From NCBI RefSeq assembly GCF_016019935.1, contig NZ_JAECMT010000004.1:372833-436832 (forward strand): a stretch of DNA of 64,000 bases, in the 5' to 3' direction. Position numbers and translations under genes: made by a program. Positions 31,388 to 40,795 of the stretch are shown piece by piece (position 1 is the stretch's first letter; each line of letters opens with the position of its first letter). Under the pieces are notes generated by a model, which was not told the DNA's origin, searched no databases, and saw only the letters and a program-made list of their open reading frames with translations. Source of the DNA: Paenibacillus sp. GSMTC-2017 (GTDB taxonomy: Bacteria; Bacillota; Bacilli; Paenibacillales; Paenibacillaceae).

Positions 31388-33841
31388 ATGGATCATCACA
31401 TGGAGCATATATACGGTACATACGATCTGACCTTAGTTATTTTTTCTTATATCGTTGCAGTAGTAGCTTCATATACGGTACTAGATTTAGTAAGTAGAAT
31501 CAGTACGACAGAAGGCAAACGTCGCTGGATTTGGCTGCTCTTTGGTGCCATTGCGATGGGTATGGGAGTATGGTCCATGCACTTTGTCGGTATGCTCGCA
31601 TTTACACCATCTGTTCCTGTTGCATATGATCTTATTACCGTTGGACTATCAATGGTTGTTGTTATCATTGCTTCATTCATTGCATTATCAATCGTTGGGC
31701 GAAGACAAGTGGGCTTGAAGCAATTATTGAGCGGAGGTCTACTGCTTGCGACTGGCATTTCAGCTATGCATTATATTGGAATGGCTGCGATGCAAATTGC
31801 GATAACGTATAAACCGTTTTATTTTGTACTGTCCATCATTATAGCTATCGTGGCTTCTATTACCGCCCTATGGTTATCCTTCTATTTCCGTACTGGTAAT
31901 ACGAATGGCAAGAAGCTGAAAAAAGTGATAAGTGGATTTATTATGGGGGCGGCAGTTGCGGGTATGCACTATACGGGTATGCTGGCTACTGTGTTCCATA
32001 CTGGTGACAAAGAAGATCATTTGTCTGGCGTATTATTAGACCAAACGTTTCTTGCCTACTTTATAGCGGTCATAACGTTAGTAACGTTAGGCTTTTCGTT
32101 ATTTGGTATTTACCTGTCCAATCGTATGGCGAGTAAGGATTCGGAAATGTTAGCAAGCGAGAAGTGGTATAAATCATTATTCGAAAATAATAATGATGGC
32201 ATTATTACCGTTGATCTTCAATCGCAAATTATAGGATTTAATGAAGCGATGTCCAAGCTTACTGGACTTCCTGGAGAATGGTTTCAAAATCAGACGATTG
32301 ATGCAATTGCTCCTTTTATTGTAGAGGAAGAACGGAAGAGATCGGGTGAGATGTTTCGGAAGTCTCTAGGCGGAGAAATGCAAAGTTATGAAACGGCAAT
32401 CATTCATCGTGAGGGTCATCGAGTCGATCTTAGCGTTATGAATGTACCGGTTGAAGTAAATGGAGAAGTAGTTGGCAATTATATTATCGCTAGAGATATA
32501 ACAGAAGAGAAGCATAGTAAGGACAAGATTCAACATTTAGCCTTTCATGATGAATTAACAGGAATGCCGAATCGCCGAATGTTCAATCAAGTGCTTGCTC
32601 AGAAAATAGCGAGTCGATCGGGTAAGTTTGCAGTGCTTGTCATCGATATTGACCGATTCAAGATGATTAATGATTCATTGGGACATACGTACGGTGATTT
32701 ATTTCTACAGGAAGTTAGTAGAAGACTAGGACAACTGTTGGCGGGAACGAATGTTATGATATCCCGAATGGGCGGCGATGAATTTACGATCGTTTGTGAT
32801 AGCGGTGATGAGCATAGAGATGTTGCTGCTTTGGCTGAACAAATGATCAAAGTGATTAGTCATCCGTATCGTTTGAAAGAAAGTGATTTTTTCGTTACAG
32901 CGAGTATCGGAATTGCCATATATCCTGATGACGGGGAAGACGGCGTTCAATTACTAAAAAATGCGGATACTGCTATGTACGAAGTAAAGAAAAATGGGAA
33001 AAACGGATACCATTTTTATTCGAGTGAGCTAAATGAGCAATTGCGAGAAAGAATAGAACTGGAAGCAGATCTACGAAGAGCTATTGCAGGAGATCAGATG
33101 TATCTTTATTATCAGCCGCAAATTCGCGCTGGAGATAGTCAAATGATCGGTATTGAAGCATTAGTCCGCTGGAAACATCCGACTAAAGGTGTTGTATCGC
33201 CAGGTGCTTTTATTCCTATAGCTGAAGAGACAGGCATGATCTTTGAGCTAGGAGGCTGGGTACTGCGTGAAGCTTGCCGCCAGATGAAAGAGTGGCATAA
33301 ATCTGGAGGGCCACTCATTCCGATCTCGGTCAACTTGTCATCGCAGCAGTTCCACCAATCTAATCTCATTGCGTTTATTAAAGAAATATTAGATGAGACA
33401 GGACTAGAACCACAATATTTAGAACTCGAAATAACAGAAAGCATGATGATGGATGCGACTGTTTCTACCAGCATCTTAAACGAATTAACCGATTTCGGCA
33501 TACGGATTAGTTTGGATGACTTCGGTACAGGTTACAGCTCTCTGAGCTATTTAAAGCTGCTCCCGATTCATAAGCTCAAGATAGATCGTTCATTCGTTCG
33601 TGACATTGCCGAAAATACGAACGACAGAGCTATTGTGGCAACGATCATCTCTATGGCTCAACATCTAAGTATGGATGTTGTTGCGGAAGGGATTGAAACA
33701 AAGGAGCAGCTAGATATTCTTACAGATTATGATTGCAAAAAGATACAGGGCTATTATTACAGCAAGCCGCTACCTGCTATAGAGGTTGAGGAAGCGTTTT
33801 TTGTACCGCTGCGAGCTCTTCCGGATAATAAGGATAGTTAA
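31388..33841 (+). CDS. MHYT-PAS-GGDEF-EAL cyclic di-GMP protein
   Basis: An 817-residue membrane protein. Residues 10-245 are the seven-helix MHYT sensor with three motifs, MHFVGM, MHYIGM and MHYTGM, thought to bind copper and diatomic gases. A PAS domain follows (~255-375). The diguanylate cyclase domain has an intact SRMGGDEF site, and the phosphodiesterase domain has IEALVRW, the ELEITES Glu and DDFGTGYSSL. Both catalytic sites look complete. No RxxD inhibitory site is seen four residues ahead of the GGDEF. The net direction of activity cannot be told. It ends at a strong terminator at 33870. Confidence 0.92.
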   Translation: MDHHMEHIYGTYDLTLVIFSYIVAVVASYTVLDLVSRISTTEGKRRWIWLLFGAIAMGMGVWSMHFVGMLAFTPSVPVAYDLITVGLSMVVVIIASFIALSIVGRRQVGLKQLLSGGLLLATGISAMHYIGMAAMQIAITYKPFYFVLSIIIAIVASITALWLSFYFRTGNTNGKKLKKVISGFIMGAAVAGMHYTGMLATVFHTGDKEDHLSGVLLDQTFLAYFIAVITLVTLGFSLFGIYLSNRMASKDSEMLASEKWYKSLFENNNDGIITVDLQSQIIGFNEAMSKLTGLPGEWFQNQTIDAIAPFIVEEERKRSGEMFRKSLGGEMQSYETAIIHREGHRVDLSVMNVPVEVNGEVVGNYIIARDITEEKHSKDKIQHLAFHDELTGMPNRRMFNQVLAQKIASRSGKFAVLVIDIDRFKMINDSLGHTYGDLFLQEVSRRLGQLLAGTNVMISRMGGDEFTIVCDSGDEHRDVAALAEQMIKVISHPYRLKESDFFVTASIGIAIYPDDGEDGVQLLKNADTAMYEVKKNGKNGYHFYSSELNEQLRERIELEADLRRAIAGDQMYLYYQPQIRAGDSQMIGIEALVRWKHPTKGVVSPGAFIPIAEETGMIFELGGWVLREACRQMKEWHKSGGPLIPISVNLSSQQFHQSNLIAFIKEILDETGLEPQYLELEITESMMMDATVSTSILNELTDFGIRISLDDFGTGYSSLSYLKLLPIHKLKIDRSFVRDIAENTNDRAIVATIISMAQHLSMDVVAEGIETKEQLDILTDYDCKKIQGYYYSKPLPAIEVEEAFFVPLRALPDNKDS

Positions 33842-33869
33842 GTTAGCGAAGGCAGAATTTATGGGAATG

Positions 33870-33921
33870 AAAAGCACCTATAGAACCACAAAGAAAGTGT
33901 GGTTCTATAGGTGCTTTTTTT
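33870..33921 (+). terminator. Strong terminator after MHYT-GGDEF-EAL gene
   Basis: Near-perfect 19-bp arms beginning AAAAGCACCTATAGAACCAC with a short loop and a run of seven T. Confidence 0.9.
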
Positions 33922-33949
33922 CGTCTAATGAGATATGGGCTAAGGAGTA

Positions 33950-34381
33950 TTAATAAAAGACTTTCGTTTTAAGGAGATCAATAGCTTTGTTAATTTGTTC
34001 AATTTCTTCATCTGTTGAGCCTTTGATCCGTTCGAGAAAACTAACTTCAACACGTCCGAAGGCATTATCCATCATTGCTTGTCCTTGATCGGATAACCGA
34101 ATATATTGCTTTCGTTTATCTTCAGCGACATCAAACTTTTCACAAAGCTGCTTTTCTGTAAGTTTTTTTAACTCACGACTAGTGTTAGGCATAGACATAT
34201 GCATGCAGTCGCTAATTTGGCTAAGTGTTACGGGCTGACTTACTGCTATATATTCAAGAATATTATATTGAAGGGGCGTAATATCATCAGATTTAATGCC
34301 TTTTGTGAATTCATGCGTCACCTCATGGACGGATGTCGTAAAGGCTACAAATTTTTGGAATAGTGTTTTTTTGTCGTCCAT
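33950..34381 (-). CDS. MarR-family transcriptional regulator
   Basis: A 143-residue protein with the MarR winged helix: LQYNILEYIAVSQPVTLSQI, SDCMHMSMPNTSRELKKLTE and the wing around DKRKQYIRLSDQG. AGGTGA 6 nt before 34381 sets the ATG. It diverges from the quinone-reductase-like gene at 34515, with TTATC/GATAA repeats in the shared intergenic region, so it probably represses that gene and itself in response to quinones or phenolics. Confidence 0.87.
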   Translation of the reverse strand: MDDKKTLFQKFVAFTTSVHEVTHEFTKGIKSDDITPLQYNILEYIAVSQPVTLSQISDCMHMSMPNTSRELKKLTEKQLCEKFDVAEDKRKQYIRLSDQGQAMMDNAFGRVEVSFLERIKGSTDEEIEQINKAIDLLKTKVFY

Positions 34382-34414
34382 AACAATCACCTCTTATAGC
34401 AACAATAACAAATT

Positions 34415-34499
34415 AATTATCATAAAACAATTATCATAGAATAATTATCATTTGACAACTAAAAAGAGCTGTGATAGCATTTGGTTATCAAAAGATAAC
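34415..34499 (+). promoter_or_regulatory. Promoter of the oxidoreductase gene with repeated MarR-like sites
   Basis: AATTATCAT occurs three times with exact 14-bp pitch (34415, 34429, 34443), then TTGACA (34452-34457), 17 bp, TAGCAT (34475-34480). A perfect palindrome GTTATC, 4 nt, GATAAC (34484-34499) covers the start of transcription. All sites share the TTATC half. Confidence 0.65.
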
Positions 34500-34514
34500 T
34501 AAAGAGGTGGAGAA

Positions 34515-35099
34515 ATGAAAACACTAATTATTTATACGCATCCAAATCATAAGAGTTTAAGTTATTCCTTTTTGGAGAAAGTGGTTCAAGGAAGCAACGA
34601 AAATACTCACATTAGCGAGATAAAGGTGCTTGATCTGTACGAGGATGGGTTTGACCCGGTTCTGGTTTTCAATAAGGAAAAACGTAGAAGAGATATGTAC
34701 AAAGAACCAAAGCTAGAGAAATATCGTGAGCTATTACTATGGGCAGACAAGTGGGTGTTTATTTATCCAATCTGGTGGGGAAGACCACCGGCCATGTTGC
34801 TCGGATTTATTGATCAACTGTTTGCTTCCAACTTCGCCTATCGTGACAATGGTAAGTTACTGCCTGAAGGACTTTTGAAAGGAAGATCTGTTGTTTGTAT
34901 ATCTTTAATGAAAGGACCAACTTTTTATCCTTTATTTTTGCTCAACAATGCGCATAAAGCTCTTATGAAAAAGGCGTTATTTTCTTATGTCGGGATTAAG
35001 AAAGTGAAGTTTTTTGAATTTGGCTATATGGAAAGTCCTAAGGGTAAGCAGGAGAAGAAGCTAGAGCTCATTTATCGTTATTTCAAATCGATAAGTTAA
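34515..35099 (+). CDS. NAD(P)H-dependent oxidoreductase, flavodoxin-like (NQO1/MdaB type)
   Basis: A 194-residue flavoprotein. The start, LIIYTHPNHKSLSYSFLEKV, is the FMN/FAD phosphate loop of this family; WADKWVFIYPIWWGRPPAML contains the P-I-W-W flavin-contact motif. It probably reduces quinones by two electrons. A MarR gene lies divergently upstream, a classical pairing for redox-quinone response. GAGGTGG precedes the ATG. Confidence 0.87.
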   Translation: MKTLIIYTHPNHKSLSYSFLEKVVQGSNENTHISEIKVLDLYEDGFDPVLVFNKEKRRRDMYKEPKLEKYRELLLWADKWVFIYPIWWGRPPAMLLGFIDQLFASNFAYRDNGKLLPEGLLKGRSVVCISLMKGPTFYPLFLLNNAHKALMKKALFSYVGIKKVKFFEFGYMESPKGKQEKKLELIYRYFKSIS

Positions 35100-35165
35100 A
35101 CATTGTATACATTAGTAATCCCCAATCAGAGCAGACTATGGGAAAATAGTTAAGGGGAGCACGTT

Positions 35166-35915
35166 ATGAATCAGCTTTTGAAGGCAATCTTCTGCTTGAC
35201 GAGTTTTGTACTTGTGACTGGATTTGCCGCACAGCCAGAAAAGCATGACCGGAAGTATTATGAAGAACGTAAAGAAATCGTATGGGAAGTACCGATGGAT
35301 GAGAAGTTGATTGCATTAACGTTCGATGATGGGCCGAATGCAAATACGACACCGCAAATATTGGATTTGTTAAAGCAATATAATGCGAAAGCGACTTTTT
35401 TTGTAATAGGGAATCGCCTTGATAAATATGCAGAAGTCATTAAACGTGAAGCATTCGAAGGACATGAAGTAGCGAACCATACGTATAATCATATTTTTTT
35501 CACAAGAAGAGTAGGCAGTTCAGTTATTTCTAACGAAATTATTGATACTCAGAAAAAAATTACGGAGCTGACAGGGCAAAATACAAAGTGGTTCCGCCCC
35601 CCTGGTGGTTACTATAATGACAGGGTCATTGATGTTGCACGGGCAAATGGTTACACGGTCATATTGTGGTCTTGGCATCAAGATACACAGGATTGGAATA
35701 CACCCGGTGTCGATCGCATTGTAAATAAAGTGCTAAAGAACGCCCGTAATGGGGACATTGTGCTGATGCATGATCATGTTAATGGCTCTACACAAACGGT
35801 AAGAGCGCTGGAAAGAATATTGCCTGCTCTACAGGAGCAGGGTTATCGTATGGTAACGATTTCAGAGTTAATGGAGCATAAAACGAAAGTGGATAATCCG
35901 TTTGTTCCAGAATAG
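35166..35915 (+). CDS. Polysaccharide deacetylase, carbohydrate esterase family 4, secreted
   Basis: A 249-residue exported enzyme with a signal peptide (LLKAIFCLTSFVLVTGFAA). The NodB domain contains ALTFDDGPN with the catalytic base and metal Asp, zinc-binding HEVANHTYNH, RPPGGYYN and the His of IVLMHDH. It removes N-acetyl groups from peptidoglycan, chitin or another wall glycan. AAGGGGA precedes the ATG. Probably monocistronic between 35100 and the terminator at 35991. Confidence 0.9.
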   Translation: MNQLLKAIFCLTSFVLVTGFAAQPEKHDRKYYEERKEIVWEVPMDEKLIALTFDDGPNANTTPQILDLLKQYNAKATFFVIGNRLDKYAEVIKREAFEGHEVANHTYNHIFFTRRVGSSVISNEIIDTQKKITELTGQNTKWFRPPGGYYNDRVIDVARANGYTVILWSWHQDTQDWNTPGVDRIVNKVLKNARNGDIVLMHDHVNGSTQTVRALERILPALQEQGYRMVTISELMEHKTKVDNPFVPE

Positions 35916-35990
35916 TAGGGCATAAGACAAAATTTAATGTCCGCAAGCAAAGTTAGTTCAATCGGAAGTTGACCATATTGATCTCATTCT

Positions 35991-36022
35991 GAAACCGCCA
36001 GCATTTAGCTTGGCGGTTTCTT
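35991..36022 (+). terminator. Terminator after deacetylase gene
   Basis: Arms GAAACCGCCA / TGGCGGTTTC with a 10-nt loop, followed by TT; the T-run is short. Confidence 0.65.
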
Positions 36023-36197
36023 AACGTTTCGTTACGCAAATTGAGCGTAAGATTAGTTGTTTTTATTTACATTTAATGGGTATATTATTGATTTATTTTA
36101 ATTAGTTGATATTATGTCGGCGTGATTGGTGAAAAATGATATCCTTTCCATTTTCCATTGTGTATACTCGTTGTAACAGGAAGATAAAGGAGGGATC

Positions 36198-36890
36198 ATG
36201 TTGTCAAAATGGTTGATTGCACTCATCATTGTGACAGGTTCAATTCATCTAGCAACGTTATCAATCGACAGTGAGCTGCTACACTGGATTTTCAAGTTAG
36301 TCCCAATGATATTAATTATTGTATTTGCTGTTGTTTCACCTACAACAGGTTCTTCAAAGGTTTATAAGCGTCTAATTATTGCTGGATTGATATTTAGCAT
36401 CGGTGGAGATGCATTTCTTTTACTTCCAGAAGAGAAGTGGTTCACATTCGGACTAGCGTCATTCCTCATTGGTCATATATGCTATACGATCGCGATGATA
36501 TCACGGATAAAAAGGTCTTTTCTTACCGTTCTCGCTGTGTTGCCTATCGCTACATATTCATTCGTACTAGCTAGCCAGCTGCATACACAAATTTTTGAAA
36601 AGCGTGCTGATACCGATATATGGCTCCCTGTGCTAATTTATATTATTGTCATTGCATCTATGTGCTGGACAGCGATTTTGAGTAAAAACGTGTTTGCGGG
36701 AATCGGAGCCATATTGTTCGTTGCTTCAGATTCAATACTGGCATGGAATAAGTTTGGTGATCCTATTCCGTCTTCTGGTTTTCTAATTATGTCTACTTAT
36801 TTCAGTGCTCAATTACTAATAGCAGCTAGTATCGCTGGCTACAGCCATATCACTCGTGAAATTTCACATCCGAAAAACACATCGGCGTAG
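36198..36890 (+). CDS. YhhN-family (lysoplasmalogenase-like) membrane protein
   Basis: A 230-residue protein with about eight membrane helices. The motifs FSIGGDAFLLLPEEKWFTFG and LFVASDSILAWNKFG carry the two conserved Asp-containing segments of the YhhN/TMEM86 family; eukaryotic members hydrolyse the vinyl-ether bond of lysoplasmalogen. Whether this bacterial protein has the same activity is not known. It starts at ATG 36198 after a GGAGGG-type site. Confidence 0.85.
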   Translation: MLSKWLIALIIVTGSIHLATLSIDSELLHWIFKLVPMILIIVFAVVSPTTGSSKVYKRLIIAGLIFSIGGDAFLLLPEEKWFTFGLASFLIGHICYTIAMISRIKRSFLTVLAVLPIATYSFVLASQLHTQIFEKRADTDIWLPVLIYIIVIASMCWTAILSKNVFAGIGAILFVASDSILAWNKFGDPIPSSGFLIMSTYFSAQLLIAASIAGYSHITREISHPKNTSA

Positions 36891-36925
36891 CACTTCTATA
36901 CATTATAATTAGTGTAAGCAACATA

Positions 36926-36964
36926 AAAGAGCTCCAGGCGAACGAAGTTCGTCAGGAGCTCTTA
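36926..36964. terminator. Bidirectional terminator
   Basis: Arms AAGAGCTCC / GGAGCTCTT with inner CGAAC / GTTCG between convergent YhhN and HPr-like genes. Confidence 0.75.
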
Positions 36965-36987
36965 TTAAAAGGTAGTAATTTAATTGT

Positions 36988-37236
36988 TTATTCGTTGTGC
37001 AGAACAACTTGTAGATTATGTTTCTCAAACACTTCAAGCAATGCTACCTTAGCTTCAGCCTCATCAGGGCCATGAACGTAAAGGCGATAAACTTGGTTTT
37101 GGTACAATGTCATACTTAGACCAAGGATACTTTTGGCATCGATGAAATGGTCTGGACCAATAACGAGAACGATGCTAGACGAAAATTCATTCGCTTTCAT
37201 ATTAATATCCACGATAGCTCGAATTGCGCTTCCCAT
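36988..37236 (-). CDS. HPr-like protein lacking the phosphorylatable histidine
   Basis: An 82-residue protein matching the second half of HPr: SSSIVLVIGPDHFIDAKSIL then GLSMTLYQNQVYRLYVHGPD, with the AKSILG site corresponding to regulatory Ser46 and the G-P-D-E-A-E-A helix. The first part reads AIVDINMKANEFSS where HPr has the GLHARPA His15 loop, so it cannot carry phosphate from enzyme I. This resembles Crh of Bacillus, which keeps only the Ser site and acts with CcpA. GGAGG 8 nt before ATG 37236. It follows malic enzyme by 33 bp and probably shares its mRNA. Confidence 0.75.
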   Translation of the reverse strand: MGSAIRAIVDINMKANEFSSSIVLVIGPDHFIDAKSILGLSMTLYQNQVYRLYVHGPDEAEAKVALLEVFEKHNLQVVLHNE

Positions 37237-37269
37237 CAAATCATCCTCCGTTTCAGGTGTGGAATACTG

Positions 37270-38694
37270 CTATTGTCTGTACTCTCTTGGAATTCTACGT
37301 GCAACCCCGGTCCGTATTGCTGCTTTGATAACAAGATCTCTAATGCCAGACACAACCTGCTGATTGAACACACTAGGAATAATATAATGTTTGCTTCTTT
37401 CATCATCGGAGATCGCTGACGCAATCGCTTCCGCTGCTGCTAGCTTCATCTCTTCATTAATGGTTGTAGCTCTGCAATCTAAAGCACCGCGGAAGATACC
37501 TGGGAAACATAATACGTTGTTAATCTGATTCGGATAATCCGATCGGCCAGTTGCGATAAGACCAACAATGTCCTCAACTTCATCAGGTTGAATCTCTGGA
37601 GTTGGATTAGCCATTGCAAATACGATTGGGCGTTCAGCCATAGACTCAACGTCTTTACGTTTGAGCAAACCGCCAGCAGAGAGTCCTATGAATACATCCG
37701 CACCCTTAATGACTTCTTGCAATGAACCCTGAACGCGATCAGGATTCGTATTTTGAGAATACCACTGCCACATTGGATTATCGTAAGTGTTATCTGCAGA
37801 GAGAGCGCCATGACGATCAACGCCAATAATGTTCTTCACTCCAGCAGATAGCAGAATTCTGCTGCATGCGATGCCCGCTGCTCCAATTCCACAGAAAACG
37901 ACTTTTATGTCTGCAAGCGATTTTTCTACTACTTTCAATGCATTAATTAAAGCAGCATATACAACAACGGCTGTACCATGCTGATCATCATGGAATACAG
38001 GAATATCAAGCTCTTCACGAAGCCGCTCTTCAATTTCAAAGCAACGCGGTGAGGAAATATCCTCAAGATTGATTCCACCGAATGCAGGAGCAATCGCTTT
38101 GATCGTAGCGATGATACTTTCTGTATCCTGCGTATCTAGACAGATCGGGAAGGAGTCCACATCAGCCAATTGCTTGAACAACATCGATTTACCTTCCATA
38201 ACAGGCATCGCAGCATAGGGTCCAATATTGCCTAGACCAAGCACAGCGCTTCCGTCAGATATAACAGCGACCGTATTACGCTTAACGGTTAATGTAAAAG
38301 CTTTACGAGGTTCTTCATGAATTGCCATACATACACGTGCAACATCTGGTGTGTATACACGAGACAGGTCATCACGGTTTAGTATAGGCGATTTTAACTT
38401 CGTTTCGATCTTGCCGCCCAAATGCAATAAGAAGGTGCGGTCAGATAAATTGACCAACCGGATGCCTGACATGCTGCGGATTCTCTCTGTAATGATATCG
38501 ATATCAACGGTATCAACCACGGTGATCGTAACGTCACGGATAGTTGAATGTTTGCTTGTTTGAATGACGTCAATAGCCACAATATCTCCACCAGCTTCGA
38601 AGATAGCTGCTGCAACTTGGCCGAAATTAGCTTCATTCGTATTCATTTCGATCCTTGCGATAATACTTTTACCGCCTAGTTTGTTAGAATTCAT
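37270..38694 (-). CDS. Malic enzyme with N-terminal ACT domain
   Basis: A 474-residue oxidative malate decarboxylase (malate to pyruvate and CO2). Residues 1-85 form an ACT regulatory domain (SIIARIEMNTNEANFGQVAA). The catalytic part has the Tyr in SRVYTPDVARVC, metal-binding INLEDISSPRCFEIE and PVFHDDQHGTAVV, and the nucleotide-binding VVFCGIGAAGIACSRILL. The Gly-rich loop is of the NAD type. ATG 38694 follows GGAGG. It sits directly after tctA, so imported C4- or tricarboxylates can be fed to pyruvate. Confidence 0.9.
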   Translation of the reverse strand: MNSNKLGGKSIIARIEMNTNEANFGQVAAAIFEAGGDIVAIDVIQTSKHSTIRDVTITVVDTVDIDIITERIRSMSGIRLVNLSDRTFLLHLGGKIETKLKSPILNRDDLSRVYTPDVARVCMAIHEEPRKAFTLTVKRNTVAVISDGSAVLGLGNIGPYAAMPVMEGKSMLFKQLADVDSFPICLDTQDTESIIATIKAIAPAFGGINLEDISSPRCFEIEERLREELDIPVFHDDQHGTAVVVYAALINALKVVEKSLADIKVVFCGIGAAGIACSRILLSAGVKNIIGVDRHGALSADNTYDNPMWQWYSQNTNPDRVQGSLQEVIKGADVFIGLSAGGLLKRKDVESMAERPIVFAMANPTPEIQPDEVEDIVGLIATGRSDYPNQINNVLCFPGIFRGALDCRATTINEEMKLAAAEAIASAISDDERSKHYIIPSVFNQQVVSGIRDLVIKAAIRTGVARRIPREYRQ

Positions 38695-38729
38695 GGCTGC
38701 CTCCATCACATGTAGGATATACGTATCTA

Positions 38730-40256
38730 CTAACCCTCTTCGTTAATAACAACTTCTTTTCCTCTACGTTTAAGTAGAATTGGAACCATAATCCATAGAA
38801 CAGCGATAATCAAGAATGCAAGTGACATTGGCTTCTGAAGGAAAATCATAAAGTCGCCGTTAGATGTCGTAAGCGCTCTGCGCATATTGTTTTCAATCAT
38901 TGGTCCAAGTACAAGACCAAGTACAAGTGGAGCAAGCGGATAGTCGTTACGAGCTAGCAAGAAGCCGAAGACACCGCAACCGAGCATGAGCATCAAGTCA
39001 AAAACTTGTGCTTGAACGGCGTATACACCAAAGATAGAGATGGCAACAATAATCGGGATCAAATATTTCGCTGGTGTTTGAATAACTTTAGCAAATACTT
39101 TTACAAGCGGCATGTTCAGAACGAGCAGTAGCAGGTTTCCGATTAGCATACTTGCAATTAATCCCCACGCTACTTGCGGATGTTCTTCGAATAACAAGGG
39201 ACCCGGCTGAACGTTGTACATAATTAGCGCACCCATTAGGATTGCTGTTGTACCAGAACCAGGAATACCAAGCGTCAATAGTGGAATCATTGCACCGCCA
39301 GATGCAGCGTTGTTTGCTGATTCTGGTGCAGCAACACCAGCGATGTTGCCTTTACCGAACGATTCAGGTTTTTTGCTAATCTTTTTCTCCAAAATATAAC
39401 TGAAGAAGGAAGCTAGCGTTGCGCCTGCACCTGGCAGGATACCGATAAAGAAACCAACAACGGATCCGCGAGCAATTGGTGCTGCACTATCTTTAAGATC
39501 TTGTTTAGTTGGGGTAATACGTCCGATCTTAGCGATGGCACTACTTCCGTAGTCTTTCTCAAGAATAGTCTTGAACACTTCACCAAGAGCGAATAAACCA
39601 ACCGCAACTGTTAGAAATTCTAGACCGGAATAGAGTATAGGAATATCGAATGTAAATCTGGCTACACCCGATACAGTATCCATGCCAATAGTAGCAAGAA
39701 GAAGTCCAAGAACAGTCATCATTAACGCTTTTGTAATGGACTTGCCTGCGAGTCCGCTGACAGCACATAGTCCTAGTAACATAAGCGAGAAATAGTCTGC
39801 CGGTCCAAACTTGATCGCAATATTTGATAACGGCTCAGCAAGCGCGATAAGTGCAACAAGGGCAAATAATCCTGCTGCAAATGAACCGATAGCGGCAATG
39901 GACAACGCTGCTCCAGCACGGCCTTGTTTCGCCATTTGATAACCATCGAGGGTGGTCACGACTGAGGACGACTCCCCCGGGGTGTTGAGTAAGATCGAGG
40001 TCGTTGAACCTCCGTACATTGCGCCATAATATACACCAGCAAGCAAAATAATGGAGCTAGTTGCAGCTGCTTCTGCTGATAAACCACCAGTCATGGAAGC
40101 AGTAACCGGAATTAATAAGGCAACGCCGCTCATAGGGCCGATACCTGGTAATACGCCAACCGCAGTACCGATGATTACGCCAACTAATGCAAATAGTAGG
40201 TTATGCCATTGAAAGGCTGTGGCGAAACCGTCTGCTAAATAATCCAAGGTGCTCAT
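38730..40256 (-). CDS. tctA: Tripartite tricarboxylate transporter, large permease TctA
   Basis: A 508-residue membrane protein of about 12 helices. The diagnostic start is GTAVGVLPGIGPMSGVALLI, and later GFFIGILPGAGATLASFFSY and ALIMYNVQPGPLLFEEHP. TctA is the transport channel of the TTT family and works with TctB and the periplasmic-type binding protein TctC, all encoded just upstream on the same strand. GGGAGG precedes the ATG, 18 bp after tctB. Confidence 0.93.
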   Translation of the reverse strand: MSTLDYLADGFATAFQWHNLLFALVGVIIGTAVGVLPGIGPMSGVALLIPVTASMTGGLSAEAAATSSIILLAGVYYGAMYGGSTTSILLNTPGESSSVVTTLDGYQMAKQGRAGAALSIAAIGSFAAGLFALVALIALAEPLSNIAIKFGPADYFSLMLLGLCAVSGLAGKSITKALMMTVLGLLLATIGMDTVSGVARFTFDIPILYSGLEFLTVAVGLFALGEVFKTILEKDYGSSAIAKIGRITPTKQDLKDSAAPIARGSVVGFFIGILPGAGATLASFFSYILEKKISKKPESFGKGNIAGVAAPESANNAASGGAMIPLLTLGIPGSGTTAILMGALIMYNVQPGPLLFEEHPQVAWGLIASMLIGNLLLLVLNMPLVKVFAKVIQTPAKYLIPIIVAISIFGVYAVQAQVFDLMLMLGCGVFGFLLARNDYPLAPLVLGLVLGPMIENNMRRALTTSNGDFMIFLQKPMSLAFLIIAVLWIMVPILLKRRGKEVVINEEG

Positions 40257-40273
40257 TCAAGTTCCTCCCACAC

Positions 40274-40729
40274 TCATGATAGCCAAGACGGGAAGCCTGG
40301 CATTGTGCCTTCAAGTATTACAACAAAGATAACGTAAACACTTACTGCAAATACGGCAGAAATGATAATGGATTTGATCCATTTCCCTTTTTCCATCGTT
40401 TGAAATCCGATTAAGAGGAATAAGAAAGTACCGATCACATAACCGATTTCTTCAATAAAGAATGCGTAAAGAAAAGCAGCTCCGAAAATAATACCAAAAC
40501 GTTTGTAATCCAGTTTTTCTTTTTGCTTATTAGCCGCTTTTGATTTCAACACTTCAAAAAACAACCGAATGCTAAGCAATACTAGCGCAAGCCCAAGTCC
40601 AAAAGGAAAAATGTTTGGACCAACTGTGCTTCCGTAGGCGGAGGAACTGATCCCCGCACTCTGCCACATGAATCCGATTCCGAGAAGTAAGAAGACGAAG
40701 CTAGCATATCGATCGAAAGTCTTGTTCAT
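40274..40729 (-). CDS. tctB: Tripartite tricarboxylate transporter, small subunit TctB
   Basis: A 151-residue protein with four membrane helices, beginning FVFLLLGIGFMWQSAGIS and containing TVGPNIFPFGLGLALVLLSI, the usual TctB pattern with its P-N-x-F-P motif. AAGGAGGTG precedes the ATG. It lies between tctC and tctA in the same operon; TctB stabilises the permease. Confidence 0.88.
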   Translation of the reverse strand: MNKTFDRYASFVFLLLGIGFMWQSAGISSSAYGSTVGPNIFPFGLGLALVLLSIRLFFEVLKSKAANKQKEKLDYKRFGIIFGAAFLYAFFIEEIGYVIGTFLFLLIGFQTMEKGKWIKSIIISAVFAVSVYVIFVVILEGTMPGFPSWLS

Positions 40730-40795
40730 TATGACACCTCCTTAAGGATGAAGAAGAGGAGAGAACATGCACTCTCCTCAAGGTATTATCATTTT

